Below, in pieces: positions 18,414-28,142 of a stretch of 64,000 nt of DNA. The stretch's first letter is position 1. Each line of letters opens with the position of its first letter. Source of the stretch: Candidatus Nitrotoga sp. MKT. Its GTDB lineage: Bacteria; Pseudomonadota; Gammaproteobacteria; Burkholderiales; Gallionellaceae. The position numbers and the translations under genes were made by a program. A model generated the notes under the pieces. It did no database searches, was not told the origin of the DNA, and worked only from the letters and a program-made list of their open reading frames with translations. The DNA is taken from assembly GCA_003402345.1 (NCBI GenBank), contig QFXH01000004.1, positions 1 through 64,000 of the forward strand, given 5' to 3'.

Positions 18414-21400
18414 ATGTTCGAAAAAATAATACGTTTTGCCATTGATCAACGCTGGCTGGTGCTGGTGATGGTACTTGGAATGGCAATATTGGGGATCTTT
18501 AGCTATCAGAATTTGCCGATCGATGCTGTCCCAGATATTACTAATGTACAAGTTCAAGTAAATACTGCGGCACCTGGGTATTCGCCGCTGGAATCCGAGC
18601 AGCGCATCACATTTCCGATCGAAATTGTCATGGCCGGCCTTCCCCATCTGCGAGAGACCCGGTCGCTGTCGCGCTATGGGTTATCGCAAGTGACCGTAAT
18701 TTTCAATGACGGTACCGACATCTACTTTGCACGCCAGCTCGTCAACGAGCGCATCCAACAGGCCAAGGGGAAATTACCGGCGGGTATCGAACCCCGCATG
18801 GGGCCAATCTCCACTGGTCTGGGGGAAATTTTCATGTGGACGGTCGAATCCAAGGAAGATGCACGCAAGGCCGACGGCACACCCTATACTTCCACCGATC
18901 TGCGGGAAATCCAAGACTGGATCATCAAGCCGCAGCTGCGGCATGTGCCCGGCGTGACCGAAATCAACAGCGTTGGGGGTTACGTAAAAGAATTTCAAGT
19001 CGCGCCATTACCGGATAAATTAGTGGCTTACCATCTGACGTTGCAAGACTTGATTGTGGCGCTCGAACGCAATAATAACAACGTCGGGGCTGGTTATATC
19101 GAAAAGCGCGGCGAACAGTATCTGATCCGCGCCCCCGGCCAGGTAACCTCCATTGAAGACATCGGCAACATAATCGTCAACAGCCAACAAGGCGTACCTA
19201 TCCGAATTCGGGAAGTGGCCGAAATCGGCATCGGCAAAGAACTACGCACCGGTGCCGCGACCGAGAATGGCCACGAGATGGTGCTCGGCACCGTGTACAT
19301 GCTGATCGGACAGAACAGCCGAACAGTCTCTCAAGCCGTCGCCAAACGCCTGAGGGAGATCAACCGCACGCTGCCACAAGGCGTGGTAGCTAACGAGGTC
19401 TATAACCGCACGGTTCTGATCGACAAAGCCATCAGGACCGTTAAAAAGAACCTGATCGAAGGCGCGTTGCTCGTAATTACCATACTATTTTTATTTCTCG
19501 GCAACATCCGCGCTGCCATTATTACTGCCCTGGTCATTCCGCTGGCTATGCTGTTTACTTTCACCGGCATGATTACTAACAGGGTCAGCGCCAATCTGAT
19601 GAGCCTGGGGGCTCTGGATTTTGGCATTATCATCGACGGTGCCGTGGTGATTGTAGAGAACTGCGTACGGCGACTCGCCCATGCGCAAACCGTGGCAGGC
19701 CGGGCATTAACCCACGATGAGCGTTTTCATGAAGTATTTACAGCCTCGAAAGAAGCGCGTAGACCGCTTTTGTTTGGCCAGCTAATTATCATGGTGGTCT
19801 ATCTGCCGATATTTGCTCTTTCTGGAGTGGAAGGAAAAATGTTCCACCCGATGGCGTTCACTGTGGTGGCCGCTTTGCTGGGAGCCATGATTCTGTCAGT
19901 CACATTTATTCCTGCGGCGGTATCGGTACTGATTGGCCACAAAGTTAGCGAAAAAGAAAACCGTTTGATGATCCTGGCCAAACGCGGCTACCAGCCGATG
20001 CTTAATTTTGCAATGCTTAACAAGCAATTGGTGTTAATCGTGACAATTGTCGCCGTGATACTCAGTGGCCTGCTTGCCACACGCATGGGCAGCGAATTCG
20101 TGCCTAGCCTAAACGAAGGCGATATCGCACTGCATGCACTACGCGTTCCCGGAACCAGCCTGTCACAAGCGGTCGAAATGCAAACTGAACTGGAACGGAC
20201 AATCAAAAAATTTCCAGAAGTCGACAGGATTTTTGCCAAGATGGGAACCGCCGAAATTGCTACCGACCCCATGCCGCCTAACGTCGCCGACAATTTTGTG
20301 ATGATAAAACCACAATCAGAGTGGCCCAACCCAAGCCGTAGTAAAGCCGACCTGATCGATGCCATGCGGCAAGCCGTGACCAAAGTACCCGGCAATAACT
20401 ATGAGTTCACCCAACCCATCCAGATGCGCTTCAATGAGTTGATATCTGGTGTCCGCAGCGACGTGGCCGTAAAGGTGTTCGGCGATGACATGGACACAAT
20501 GAACAATACTGCCGATAAAATTTCAAACGTGCTAGCCAAAATTCCCGGCGCAACGGATGTCAAAGTTGAACAAACCACAGGCTTGCCCATTCTGACCATC
20601 AAGATAGACCGCGAGAAAACCGCCCGCTATGGCGTGAGTGTTGGGGATGTGCAGGATACGATTGCAATTGCGATGGGCGGTCAGACAGCCGGAGTATTAT
20701 TTCAGGGCGACCGCCGCTTCGACATTGTCGTGCGCCTGCCTGAGAAATTGCGGAGTGATATGGAGGCGCTTAAACGATTGCCGATTCGTTTACCTGATGG
20801 TCAAGCCAATGACCGATTTCGTTCCAACTATTTGCAACTTGGTGACGTTGAGCACTTTGGAGCCAGTGGTCGCCCCCCATCTAACTATATACAACTAGGT
20901 GAAATCGCAGTCATTGAGGTGGTGCCTGGGCCAAACCAAATCAGCCGCGAGAATGGCAAACGTCGCGTAGTGGTAACAGCTAATGTACGAGAACGGGATA
21001 TTGGTTCGTTCGTCACCGCAGCCGAACAGGAGATTCAGCAAAAGGTTCCGATACCTACTGGCTATTGGACAACCTGGGGCGGCACTTTCGAACAAATGCA
21101 ATCAGCGGCAAAGCGCCTGCGGATTGTGGTTCCTGTCGCACTACTGCTTGTATTTATGCTGCTGTTTGCGATGTTTAATAACGTGAAAGATGGATTGCTA
21201 GTGTTCACCGGCGTGCCGTTTGCCTTAACCGGTGGGATTCTGGCGCTGTGGCTGCGGGATATTCCACTTTCCATTTCCGCGGGTGTAGGCTTTATTGCGC
21301 TGTCAGGTGTTGCCGTACTCAATGGCTTAGTGATGATCTCCTACATACGATCTTTGCGTGATAAAGGCATGCATCTTGATGCAGCGATCCAGGAGGGGGC

Positions 21401-21662
21401 GCTCACCCGCTTACGCCCGGTATTGATGACGGCATTGGTAGCTTCCCTGGGCTTCGTGCCTATGGCAATCGCGATCGGCACGGGTGCCGAAGTGCAACGG
21501 CCACTCGCGACGGTTGTGATTGGGGGCATTTTGTCATCAACTGCACTGACGTTACTGGTTCTGCCGATTCTGTATCAATTGGCACACCAAAAAGAAAGCG
21601 TCCGGCTACGGCATGTGCATGATGAACCATTCCGTCCACACGATTTCAATGGTACCAGCTAA
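18414..21662 (+). CDS. czcA: CzcA-type heavy-metal RND efflux pump
   Basis: 1082-residue inner-membrane proton/metal antiporter with 12 TM segments and two large periplasmic loops. The TM4 signature DFGIIIDGAVVIVEN is that of the heavy-metal (HME) RND class, most like the Co/Zn/Cd subgroup. Typical openings (FAIDQRWLVLVMVLGMAI; NLPIDAVPDITNVQVQ) and the second-half repeat (SGVAVLNGLVMISYI) are present. The length is normal for CzcA. An in-frame duplication-like YLQLGDVEHFGASGRPPSNYIQLGEI near residue 805 looks like a small local repeat (SNYLQLG / SNYIQLG). Confidence 0.95.
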   Translation: MFEKIIRFAIDQRWLVLVMVLGMAILGIFSYQNLPIDAVPDITNVQVQVNTAAPGYSPLESEQRITFPIEIVMAGLPHLRETRSLSRYGLSQVTVIFNDGTDIYFARQLVNERIQQAKGKLPAGIEPRMGPISTGLGEIFMWTVESKEDARKADGTPYTSTDLREIQDWIIKPQLRHVPGVTEINSVGGYVKEFQVAPLPDKLVAYHLTLQDLIVALERNNNNVGAGYIEKRGEQYLIRAPGQVTSIEDIGNIIVNSQQGVPIRIREVAEIGIGKELRTGAATENGHEMVLGTVYMLIGQNSRTVSQAVAKRLREINRTLPQGVVANEVYNRTVLIDKAIRTVKKNLIEGALLVITILFLFLGNIRAAIITALVIPLAMLFTFTGMITNRVSANLMSLGALDFGIIIDGAVVIVENCVRRLAHAQTVAGRALTHDERFHEVFTASKEARRPLLFGQLIIMVVYLPIFALSGVEGKMFHPMAFTVVAALLGAMILSVTFIPAAVSVLIGHKVSEKENRLMILAKRGYQPMLNFAMLNKQLVLIVTIVAVILSGLLATRMGSEFVPSLNEGDIALHALRVPGTSLSQAVEMQTELERTIKKFPEVDRIFAKMGTAEIATDPMPPNVADNFVMIKPQSEWPNPSRSKADLIDAMRQAVTKVPGNNYEFTQPIQMRFNELISGVRSDVAVKVFGDDMDTMNNTADKISNVLAKIPGATDVKVEQTTGLPILTIKIDREKTARYGVSVGDVQDTIAIAMGGQTAGVLFQGDRRFDIVVRLPEKLRSDMEALKRLPIRLPDGQANDRFRSNYLQLGDVEHFGASGRPPSNYIQLGEIAVIEVVPGPNQISRENGKRRVVVTANVRERDIGSFVTAAEQEIQQKVPIPTGYWTTWGGTFEQMQSAAKRLRIVVPVALLLVFMLLFAMFNNVKDGLLVFTGVPFALTGGILALWLRDIPLSISAGVGFIALSGVAVLNGLVMISYIRSLRDKGMHLDAAIQEGALTRLRPVLMTALVASLGFVPMAIAIGTGAEVQRPLATVVIGGILSSTALTLLVLPILYQLAHQKESVRLRHVHDEPFRPHDFNGTS

Positions 21663-21917
21663 GATTTACAGCACAGCGAGTGCTAGAAGTCGGACAAACC
21701 ATTGATTTGCCCGTTCACTAAATCAGACTTCGCTCATAAAATCTGCGCACTGAGTCAACGGTCACTTAAGTCATGCGTTTTTAAAAGATGTAGACCCTGA
21801 TTATTTATGAGTTAAGATTCTTTATGATAACCAGATCAAATTTTCTACTTAAACCCATCGGATAGCCGTTCTGTAAATTAAATTGTTACGTATGCTAAAT
21901 AGTGGAGTACTGAGATA

Positions 21918-22466
21918 ATGAAGACATCAAAAATGCGTCTTTCTTTAACTTTAATCATGGCACTGATGGTGGGAACGTTGACTAGCGAAGCAGTATTCGC
22001 GGGAGGCGGAGGGTATGGTGGTTGGCGTGGAGGGGGCGGCTGGCATGGCGGCGGTTGGCGTGGTAATGGCTGGGGAGGGGGGCGTGTAGGCATCTATCTC
22101 GGTGCACCGATTGGTTTTAACTTTGGCTATTCCCCGTACCCATACTACAGGACACCGTATTATGGATCGCCGTACTATGGATCGCCTTATTATTTACCGG
22201 CACCCGCTTATTATCCTCCAGCTTACCCACTAATGCAGCCTGCGCCAATAACTTACACCGAGCAAAGGAACGACCCACCGATAAAAACACAGGAAGCACC
22301 GAGAACGTCACAAGATGTTCAAGAGTCCTGGTGGTATTACTGCGTCGATGCCAAGGCCTATTATCCCTACATTAATAAATGCCCCGGAGGTTGGCTGCGG
22401 GTCGCACCGCAACCTGCTCCTGATTCAGACGATCAGCCCACTGTAAATAATGTACCTGCGCCATGA
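21918..22466 (+). CDS. Exported Gly/Tyr/Pro-rich protein with C-terminal WWYYC module
   Basis: 182 residues: signal peptide to FAGG, a Gly/Trp-rich segment (GGYGGWRGGGGWHGGGWRG), a Tyr/Pro repeat (TPYYGSPYYGSPYYLPAPAYY), and a C-terminal module WWYYCVDAKAYYPYINKCPGGW with two Cys. That module recurs in small proteobacterial exported proteins; function unknown. The stop overlaps the start of the next gene (ATGA), so the two are co-translated and probably work together at the cell envelope. Confidence 0.7.
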   Translation: MKTSKMRLSLTLIMALMVGTLTSEAVFAGGGGYGGWRGGGGWHGGGWRGNGWGGGRVGIYLGAPIGFNFGYSPYPYYRTPYYGSPYYGSPYYLPAPAYYPPAYPLMQPAPITYTEQRNDPPIKTQEAPRTSQDVQESWWYYCVDAKAYYPYINKCPGGWLRVAPQPAPDSDDQPTVNNVPAP

Positions 22467-23176
22467 CCCATAAAATGCGATTTTCTGCTGTGCTAATAAC
22501 AGTACTTGTACTGAGCGCTTGTTCATCAATACCGACTGGTCCAGGTATGCTTGCGCTACCTGGCACGGGAAAAAGCTTTAATCAGTTCCGATTTGACGAG
22601 GCCGATTGCAGGCAATATGCCAGCGCCCAAGTCGATGGCCGCACAGCAAATCAAGCTGCGGCCGATAGTGGCGTCAAAAGCGCCGTAATTGGAACGGCAA
22701 TTGGTGCCACAGCGGGCGCATTGCTAGGAGGGCACAGTGGTGCTGGCGTGGGTGCCGGATCTGGATTGCTCATTGGTTCCATGGTAGGAATGGATACAGG
22801 TGAACGCTCGGGGCACAACCTACAACAGCGTTATGACTTTGCGTATCACCAATGCATGTATGCAAAGGGCCATCGTGTTCCAATATCGGGGCGCTTGGAA
22901 TATTCGCGGCCGCCTGTCAAGAAGAGTAATTTCGCCTCCCCACCGCCCCCAAGCGCGGTTCCATCGTTGCCATCTACTCGTTCTTTCATACCTCCGCCGC
23001 CTCCACGTGGCAATCCACCTCCACCGCCCCCTGATGTTTACACTCCCCCATCGGCGCCTGATGACGCTCAGCCACTACTGACGCCTGATGGCAAATTACC
23101 ACTAATGCCTTCTGATGATTTTCAGCCGCCAATGCCTCCAAGCGGCAATCCACCACCGCCACCACCCGATGCTTAG
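22463..23176 (+). CDS. Glycine-zipper lipoprotein with Pro-rich tail
   Basis: 237-residue predicted lipoprotein: lipobox VLSAC near residue 20, then a domain with one conserved Cys (DEADCRQYA). A glycine-zipper membrane segment follows (AVIGTAIGATAGALLGGHSG, AGSGLLIGSMVGMDTG), then HQCMYAKGHRVP. It ends in a long Pro-rich tail (NPPPPPPD repeats). Glycine zippers often insert in membranes. Overlaps the upstream gene by 4 nt. The low-complexity tail is unusual in length; function unknown. Confidence 0.75.
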   Translation: MTHKMRFSAVLITVLVLSACSSIPTGPGMLALPGTGKSFNQFRFDEADCRQYASAQVDGRTANQAAADSGVKSAVIGTAIGATAGALLGGHSGAGVGAGSGLLIGSMVGMDTGERSGHNLQQRYDFAYHQCMYAKGHRVPISGRLEYSRPPVKKSNFASPPPPSAVPSLPSTRSFIPPPPPRGNPPPPPPDVYTPPSAPDDAQPLLTPDGKLPLMPSDDFQPPMPPSGNPPPPPPDA

Positions 23177-23488
23177 TCATCAATGTGGTTCACGAGAGTA
23201 TTAGGCATCTCAATGCCTCGCCTAAATTTTAGGCTAAGCCGAAAACTTGAGCTTCGTGGAATGACTTAAAGTAAAGCGACGAGCAACTGAAAATTGAGCG
23301 TTCTAAATTCTGGAAATCTTTAGTGACGAATCAACAATACTGACTGATACCACTTAAAAAATCTTTGACCTTAACGGTACGGCACGATAAGTGTCAAACT
23401 TGGTTTAACCTACCAATTACAACAAGGGGACAGTGGTATATAGTCATGTCCGTCCAACTATCCACCTCACCCGGATTAGCCACAACTG
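23177..23488. other. Convergent intergenic region with weak hairpins
   Basis: Between the plus-strand lipoprotein gene and the minus-strand DUF2325 gene. Two adjacent inverted repeats (AGGCAT-CTCA-ATGCCT near 23203 and GCCTAAA-T-TTTAGGC near 23219) could terminate the lipoprotein transcript. Nothing else recognised. Confidence 0.4.
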
Positions 23489-23755
23489 CTACTGAACAGA
23501 TGCAAAAAATGGGCGAGAATTTTTGCTGTACATTACGGGTAAATTGAGGCGTTTGGCTTCTTTTTTTATTTTTGACGCCAAGCCGTGATTAATAAAATTT
23601 GTTACCACTACGATTAACTCGGTATTTTTGGGAATGACGCGCGATTTCTCGCCAGGCTTGCGACCGTTCCAATGTTCGATATCAACAATACCACGAGCAA
23701 ATAGTTCATCTTTAATTGTTGCGATTTTGTCACCCCCTACAATTAATGCGGCCAT
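23489..23755 (-). CDS. DUF2325 family protein
   Basis: 88 residues from the ATG at 23755, preceded by GGGGA at 5 nt; an upstream ATG at 23776 would add MLYMGNE. The sequence MAALIVGGDKIATIKDELF, HWNGRKPGEKSRVIP and TNFINHGLASKIKKEAKRL is the DUF2325 pattern. This is a small Rossmann-like domain of unknown function found in many proteobacteria. Standalone here; no operon partner. Confidence 0.75.
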   Translation of the reverse strand: MAALIVGGDKIATIKDELFARGIVDIEHWNGRKPGEKSRVIPKNTELIVVVTNFINHGLASKIKKEAKRLNLPVMYSKNSRPFFASVQ

Positions 23756-23891
23756 TTCATTCCCCATATATAACATGTGGGAATCAGTCTAAAAGATAAA
23801 CTTCCTTTTTAAAACCAATAAGATATTATATTCTTTGCAGTATTTTAGATATGCGGGCCTGGTTGAGCCAAGTTTGTTAAAACGACAAAAT

Positions 23892-23919
23892 ACGGCATCA
23901 GCCATATTGATGATGCCGT
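23892..23919 (-). terminator. Terminator of the sbp-EAL transcription unit
   Basis: Inverted repeat ACGGCATCA / TGATGCCGT with a 10 nt loop, about 150 nt past the EAL gene stop on the minus strand, followed on that strand by ATTTTGTCGTTTT. Confidence 0.55.
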
Positions 23920-24068
23920 TAGTTCCAGCTTTGCACTGTTTGTGAGGGGGCTGCATTTAGCTGCATTCAAAAATGCATTGAAATAATACTTCTGGCTCGA
24001 TCGCGCAATTTACTGACACACTGCATGGATATTCTGCTACTCGAATAACAAAAAGTACCGGTACGTAT

Positions 24069-24914
24069 TCAAGCTGCAACGCGTAGCGTCAAATCCGCCT
24101 GTTCCCAGCTCAGCGCAGGCGCGGGACGGCCAAGAAAATAGCCTTGCACCAATTGCACCCCGGCATGTTGCGCAAGTTCGAGTTGGCTTTGGGTTTCAAT
24201 ACCCTCAATGATCACTTCCGCGCCAAGTTCATTAATAATTTCAACCAGCTTGGGCAAAATACGTTGCATGCGGTTGTTATGTTCGGCAAGGTGGATAATA
24301 CTGGTATCAAGTTTCACATAATCCGGCGAAAATTTGCACAACCGGTTGATATTGGAGTGTTCTTTACCAAAATCATCAATGGCAATCTTGTAGCCGCGTT
24401 CACGATAATTGGCAATGGCATCATTCAGTAAGTCGTCCTGACTGACTGCGCTTTCATTAATTTCGATTACGACTTTATCTGTCGGCAACGAATGGTTATG
24501 CAATACCCGTTCGAATATTTTTCCATGGGAATTGACTGCCACCAGCAGCTCGGGATGTACATTGAGGAATAACAACTCTTTGCTTGAGCCCATGTTTAAA
24601 TAGTTTAGCGTGTGCAAGGTACGGCATAAACGATCAAACTTTACCAGCTTCTCGGCGACCTCTGCCTGTTTGAACGCGATGGGCGGCGCAATAGCATTAC
24701 CTTTAAGATCGAATGCCCGTAGCAATGCCTCATATCCAAAAAGTGCATTGGTGGCCAAATTGAATATTGGTTGAAACACGCTACGTAATTGCAAACCAAT
24801 GAAGTTTGCCCGTACATCGTTTTCTTGAACTTCAAGCCTATAGTCATTAAGGCTAAGACTTAATACATCGCGCAGTTCATTCTGTAGTGCATTTAAGCGA
24901 TAAAGTTGTGACAT
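24069..24914 (-). CDS. EAL-domain c-di-GMP phosphodiesterase
   Basis: 281 residues, single EAL domain without GGDEF or an obvious sensor. Catalytic motifs are present: YEALLRAF (EAL motif), NVHPE, EINES, IDDFGKEHSNI, KLD and EGIET, then QGYFLGRP. So hydrolysis of c-di-GMP is likely, although NVH replaces the common NxS. The N-terminal 45 residues are a short helical lead. It starts 11 nt after the sulfate-binding protein gene, so it should be co-transcribed with it. This suggests a link between sulfate supply and c-di-GMP, which is inference. Confidence 0.88.
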   Translation of the reverse strand: MSQLYRLNALQNELRDVLSLSLNDYRLEVQENDVRANFIGLQLRSVFQPIFNLATNALFGYEALLRAFDLKGNAIAPPIAFKQAEVAEKLVKFDRLCRTLHTLNYLNMGSSKELLFLNVHPELLVAVNSHGKIFERVLHNHSLPTDKVVIEINESAVSQDDLLNDAIANYRERGYKIAIDDFGKEHSNINRLCKFSPDYVKLDTSIIHLAEHNNRMQRILPKLVEIINELGAEVIIEGIETQSQLELAQHAGVQLVQGYFLGRPAPALSWEQADLTLRVAA

Positions 24915-24925
24915 GACAAATACCC

Positions 24926-25930
24926 TTATTTCCTGGAATAAATTTGGTCGAACAAGCCGCCATCTTTGAAATGGACTGACTGCGCTTGTTTCAAGCTACC
25001 AAACACTTCGTTCACGGTAAACAGCTTGAGTGGCGGCAAGGTGCTGGAATATTTCGCCAGAATCGCTGGATCACGTGGGCGCAGCTCATGTTGAGCGGCG
25101 ATATCTTGTGCTTCCGGTGAATACAGATACTGCAGGTAGGCTTCCGCTACTTTGCGCGTACCGCGTTTGTCTACCACTTTGTCAACCACGGCCACCGGCA
25201 GATCAGCCACAATGCTGACAGCCGGGTAGGCTATGTCGAATTTGTCGGCACCATATTCCTGCTTGATTAATTGCACTTCATTTTCAAAGGTAACCAGCAC
25301 GTCTCCGATATTGCGTTGTACGAAGGCCGTCGTTGCTCCACGTCCACCTGTTTCCAGTATGGGTACATTGGCAAAAATCTTGGCTACCAAGTCCCTTGCT
25401 TGTGTTTCATTCCCGCCTTGTTTGATGATTGAACCCCAAGCTGCCAGATAAGCATAGCGTCCATTGCCGGACGTTTTTGGATTCGCAATAATGACCGACA
25501 CACCCGACTTCGCCAGGTCAGCCCAATTTTTAATGCCTTTTGGATTCCCTTTACGTACCAAAAACACCGAAGTAGAGCTAAAAGGCGAACTGCCATATGG
25601 CAAACGCTCAGCCCAATTAGCTGGAACCAAATGCTTGTCTGCCAGAACGTCTACATCAATAGACTGGTTCATCGTCACCACATCTGCCTCCATTCCATCC
25701 AAAACAGACCGTGCCTGTTTGCTGGAGCCACCATGTGACTGATTAATGGTAAGGTCATCTGCGGATTTCTGTTTCCAGAATTTGATAAATAGTGGATTGT
25801 AATTTTTATAAAATTCGCGCGACACGTCATAAGACGCATTTAGCAGCGTCACCTTGGCAGCAAAGCTGGGTTGCACGACTGTTGTTAACAAGGCAAGTGA
25901 CAGAGAGACTGGCAACAAATATTTTTTCAT
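24926..25930 (-). CDS. sbp: Periplasmic sulfate-binding protein (first copy)
   Basis: 334 residues from ATG 25930, chosen over 25951 because AGGAAAT precedes it and it starts the signal peptide MKKYLLPVSLSLALLTTVVQ. Family signatures: NASYDVSREFYKNYNPLF, QSHGGSSKQARSVLDG, VRKGNPKGIKNWADL, NPKTSGNGRYAYLAAWG. It binds sulfate or thiosulfate for an ABC importer. Paralogue at 28492-29499. No permease genes are adjacent; the only ones in the window are the broken cysTWA at 39-52 kb. Confidence 0.93.
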   Translation of the reverse strand: MKKYLLPVSLSLALLTTVVQPSFAAKVTLLNASYDVSREFYKNYNPLFIKFWKQKSADDLTINQSHGGSSKQARSVLDGMEADVVTMNQSIDVDVLADKHLVPANWAERLPYGSSPFSSTSVFLVRKGNPKGIKNWADLAKSGVSVIIANPKTSGNGRYAYLAAWGSIIKQGGNETQARDLVAKIFANVPILETGGRGATTAFVQRNIGDVLVTFENEVQLIKQEYGADKFDIAYPAVSIVADLPVAVVDKVVDKRGTRKVAEAYLQYLYSPEAQDIAAQHELRPRDPAILAKYSSTLPPLKLFTVNEVFGSLKQAQSVHFKDGGLFDQIYSRK

Positions 25931-26014
25931 TTCATTATTTCCTTTCGTCATATTCTGCTGCGGCCATATAACTTCTTGTAACCATTTATTTCTTATGCCA
26001 TTCTTTATTAAAAA

Positions 26015-26039
26015 CAGGGCAGATGCAGCATCTGCCCTG
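26015..26039 (-). terminator. Rho-independent terminator after the porin gene
   Basis: Perfect 11 bp arms CAGGGCAGATG / CATCTGCCCTG around a 3 nt loop. On the minus strand they are followed by TTTTTAATAAAG. It separates the porin from the downstream sbp-EAL unit. Confidence 0.85.
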
Positions 26040-26114
26040 AAACTGGACAGGGCTGTCCAGGAGGGAATGAAACAGGATTTTTAAACTAATAGATTAAAGT
26101 TAACCGCTTACAAT

Positions 26115-27734
26115 TTAAAAGGCAAAAACCGAAGTTTCAACATATATGAAGGTTGAATTGTCCTTACGTCCGGGATCTAATTTCTGGGAAGTCTTTATCG
26201 TAAAATCTCCTGCCTTGAAGTAGGCATAACCTATATTCAGCGCTAGGTATTTATTAACTGGATATCGAAAGCGGATATCAAATTCTGAACCTACGTCATC
26301 CCCACTTTTACCAGTCTGGTCGCGCAGACCCGCGTTATTCCAGCGGTCCGTCGCACTGGCCAAATTATATGAGCTGACGCCAGCATCAATCTTAAGCTTT
26401 TGTAGAGGGGTAAACTCAACGCGAAGCTTGTTGGTGACGATATTTTCCATCTGGAAATAATCATTATTGGACCACGGCCGTGCGAAGCCGAATAACCTTT
26501 CAAACCGTTGACTTGTCCCGTCTGTTGGATTTTTATCACCGCTGGCAAACCCAAAGCTCCAGCTGAAACGGGGCTTCCATGGGATTTCGGCGGTATAGCC
26601 TGCTTCCAAGTTATAGGCGTAGGCATCGTGATCAACCGCGCCATCCCGCCCCCATTGCTTAGCGTAATTCAGGTCATAATCCAGGCCGGTCTTGCCAATG
26701 ACACCAAAACCGCGCAAACCCAGGGTATGAATTTCACGATCTTTCTTGGCGCTTGCGGCCGCAAGTTTCCCATCCGAACCAAATTCAACTTTGCTGCCAT
26801 TTTGCTGGAGCAAATAATAATAAGGTTGTAGGGATACAATTTCTGACCACTTACGCCAATCTCCAACCGCAGCATAGAGCCACTGGGCTTTATCGACCTT
26901 ATCTGCGGAATCAATGAAGCGGATTACTGGCTGCAATGCAAACAATTCAGCCTGCCAGTCACTCTTTTGCTGCCCTAACGTCGCCCGTACACCCTGGAAT
27001 GAATTCGTGGTATTGCGCCATTCATTCCGTGCAATCAGACGGCGGTCGGATAATTCGAAGGCCATGCGGCCAGCTTTCAGGCTAACGGGACGGGCATTAC
27101 CCAAATCATCTATACCCAGTGCATCTTTAAAATACAATTCTCCGTAACCCTGGATTACATCCAAATAGTTAAAATCCCGGTTGTCTGGTGCAAACTGGCT
27201 GTTAAAACGCCGGGAATCCTGGATTTCAACGGTGGCACGAAACGGATCAAATTTGCTTTTTACGGCAGCATAGAGTTTAGTGCGTTGTAAGAATGGTTCA
27301 TCCAGAGTCTCTTTTTGACGCCGATAGTCATTATCACGATATTCGTAGCGAAGCCGGTATTCCAGCCCCAAGTCCAGCCAGTCCACGTTTTTAAAGGCTT
27401 CCGTATCATTCAGCCAAGTCTTGTTCGCCTGCCTTACATAGCGTGGCGGTTCAGTTTCAGGTTGCAACCCATAGCTACGAACAGGAATATAATATGTGGG
27501 GTTTTCTGCCTTAGAGGACTCCTTAGCCTTCAGGAAAGCATTCTCCCTTTCTATCTCCTGTAATCGTTCTGATATGCGCCTTTTTTGGTCCAGCTCATAC
27601 TCCTGCTCGCTTAATTCTGGTACATTTTCCTGCGCAAAGGCGATGAGTGGCGTTATTAATACAGTACTAGCCAGCAGGCTGGTAATTACCCGCAACCGGA
27701 AAGCTTTTTTCTTGTGTAGCCGCAATGCTTTCAT
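26115..27734 (-). CDS. Alginate-export-type outer-membrane beta-barrel porin
   Basis: 539 residues: signal peptide (about 1-35, ending AFAQE), a short coiled segment (ELDQKRRISERLQEIERENAFLKAKE), then a barrel with DWLDLGLEYRLRYEYRDNDYRR, KAGRMAFELSDRRLIARNEWRNT and a C-terminal strand ending FIYVETSVFAF with terminal Phe, as in outer-membrane proteins. Resembles the alginate-export (AlgE-like) family, which in many bacteria serves as a general porin. Placed between sulfate-binding genes, so an anion or sulfonate channel is plausible. The substrate is inference. Confidence 0.8.
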   Translation of the reverse strand: MKALRLHKKKAFRLRVITSLLASTVLITPLIAFAQENVPELSEQEYELDQKRRISERLQEIERENAFLKAKESSKAENPTYYIPVRSYGLQPETEPPRYVRQANKTWLNDTEAFKNVDWLDLGLEYRLRYEYRDNDYRRQKETLDEPFLQRTKLYAAVKSKFDPFRATVEIQDSRRFNSQFAPDNRDFNYLDVIQGYGELYFKDALGIDDLGNARPVSLKAGRMAFELSDRRLIARNEWRNTTNSFQGVRATLGQQKSDWQAELFALQPVIRFIDSADKVDKAQWLYAAVGDWRKWSEIVSLQPYYYLLQQNGSKVEFGSDGKLAAASAKKDREIHTLGLRGFGVIGKTGLDYDLNYAKQWGRDGAVDHDAYAYNLEAGYTAEIPWKPRFSWSFGFASGDKNPTDGTSQRFERLFGFARPWSNNDYFQMENIVTNKLRVEFTPLQKLKIDAGVSSYNLASATDRWNNAGLRDQTGKSGDDVGSEFDIRFRYPVNKYLALNIGYAYFKAGDFTIKTSQKLDPGRKDNSTFIYVETSVFAF

Positions 27735-27820
27735 TCATGAATTCCTTAAAATTATGGGATACCCAATGTCCCCGTCAGTCTGGTAAAACTCTTTATTTAT
27801 TATTTATCCCATTCTTCAGG

Positions 27821-28036
27821 TTATAACTTTGCAAGTGATACTTCGGTAGATTTCACTAGTGCCACTACGTCTGAGCCAATTCTCAACTCCAACTCATTGA
27901 TGGAGCGGGTGGTAATGACTGAAGTTACCGCGCCGAATGGTGTTCCCACCACAACCTCCGACACCACTGGTCCGGTCACGATTTCAAGAATCTTGCCCTT
28001 GAATTGATTCCTTGAATTAATTGCTTTGATGGTCAT
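27821..28036 (-). CDS. Mop/TOBE-domain small molybdate-type binding protein
   Basis: 71 residues from ATG 28036, fixed by GGAGG four bases before it. MTIKAINSRNQFKGKILEI, GPVVSEVVV and SVITTRSINELELRIGSDVVALVKSTEVSL match a single Mop/TOBE domain. Such molbindins bind molybdate or related oxyanions in the cytoplasm. In this sulfate cluster it could buffer molybdate or tungstate, or sense sulfate; the ligand is not shown. Confidence 0.88.
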   Translation of the reverse strand: MTIKAINSRNQFKGKILEIVTGPVVSEVVVGTPFGAVTSVITTRSINELELRIGSDVVALVKSTEVSLAKL

Positions 28037-28142
28037 TTTTCCTCCGGAAAATTGGTAATTTTTAAAAGACTGCATTCAGTCCTAATATCTAACATCGTTA
28101 TATTCGTATTAGTAATATCGCATTGCACCAGCAATGAACTTG

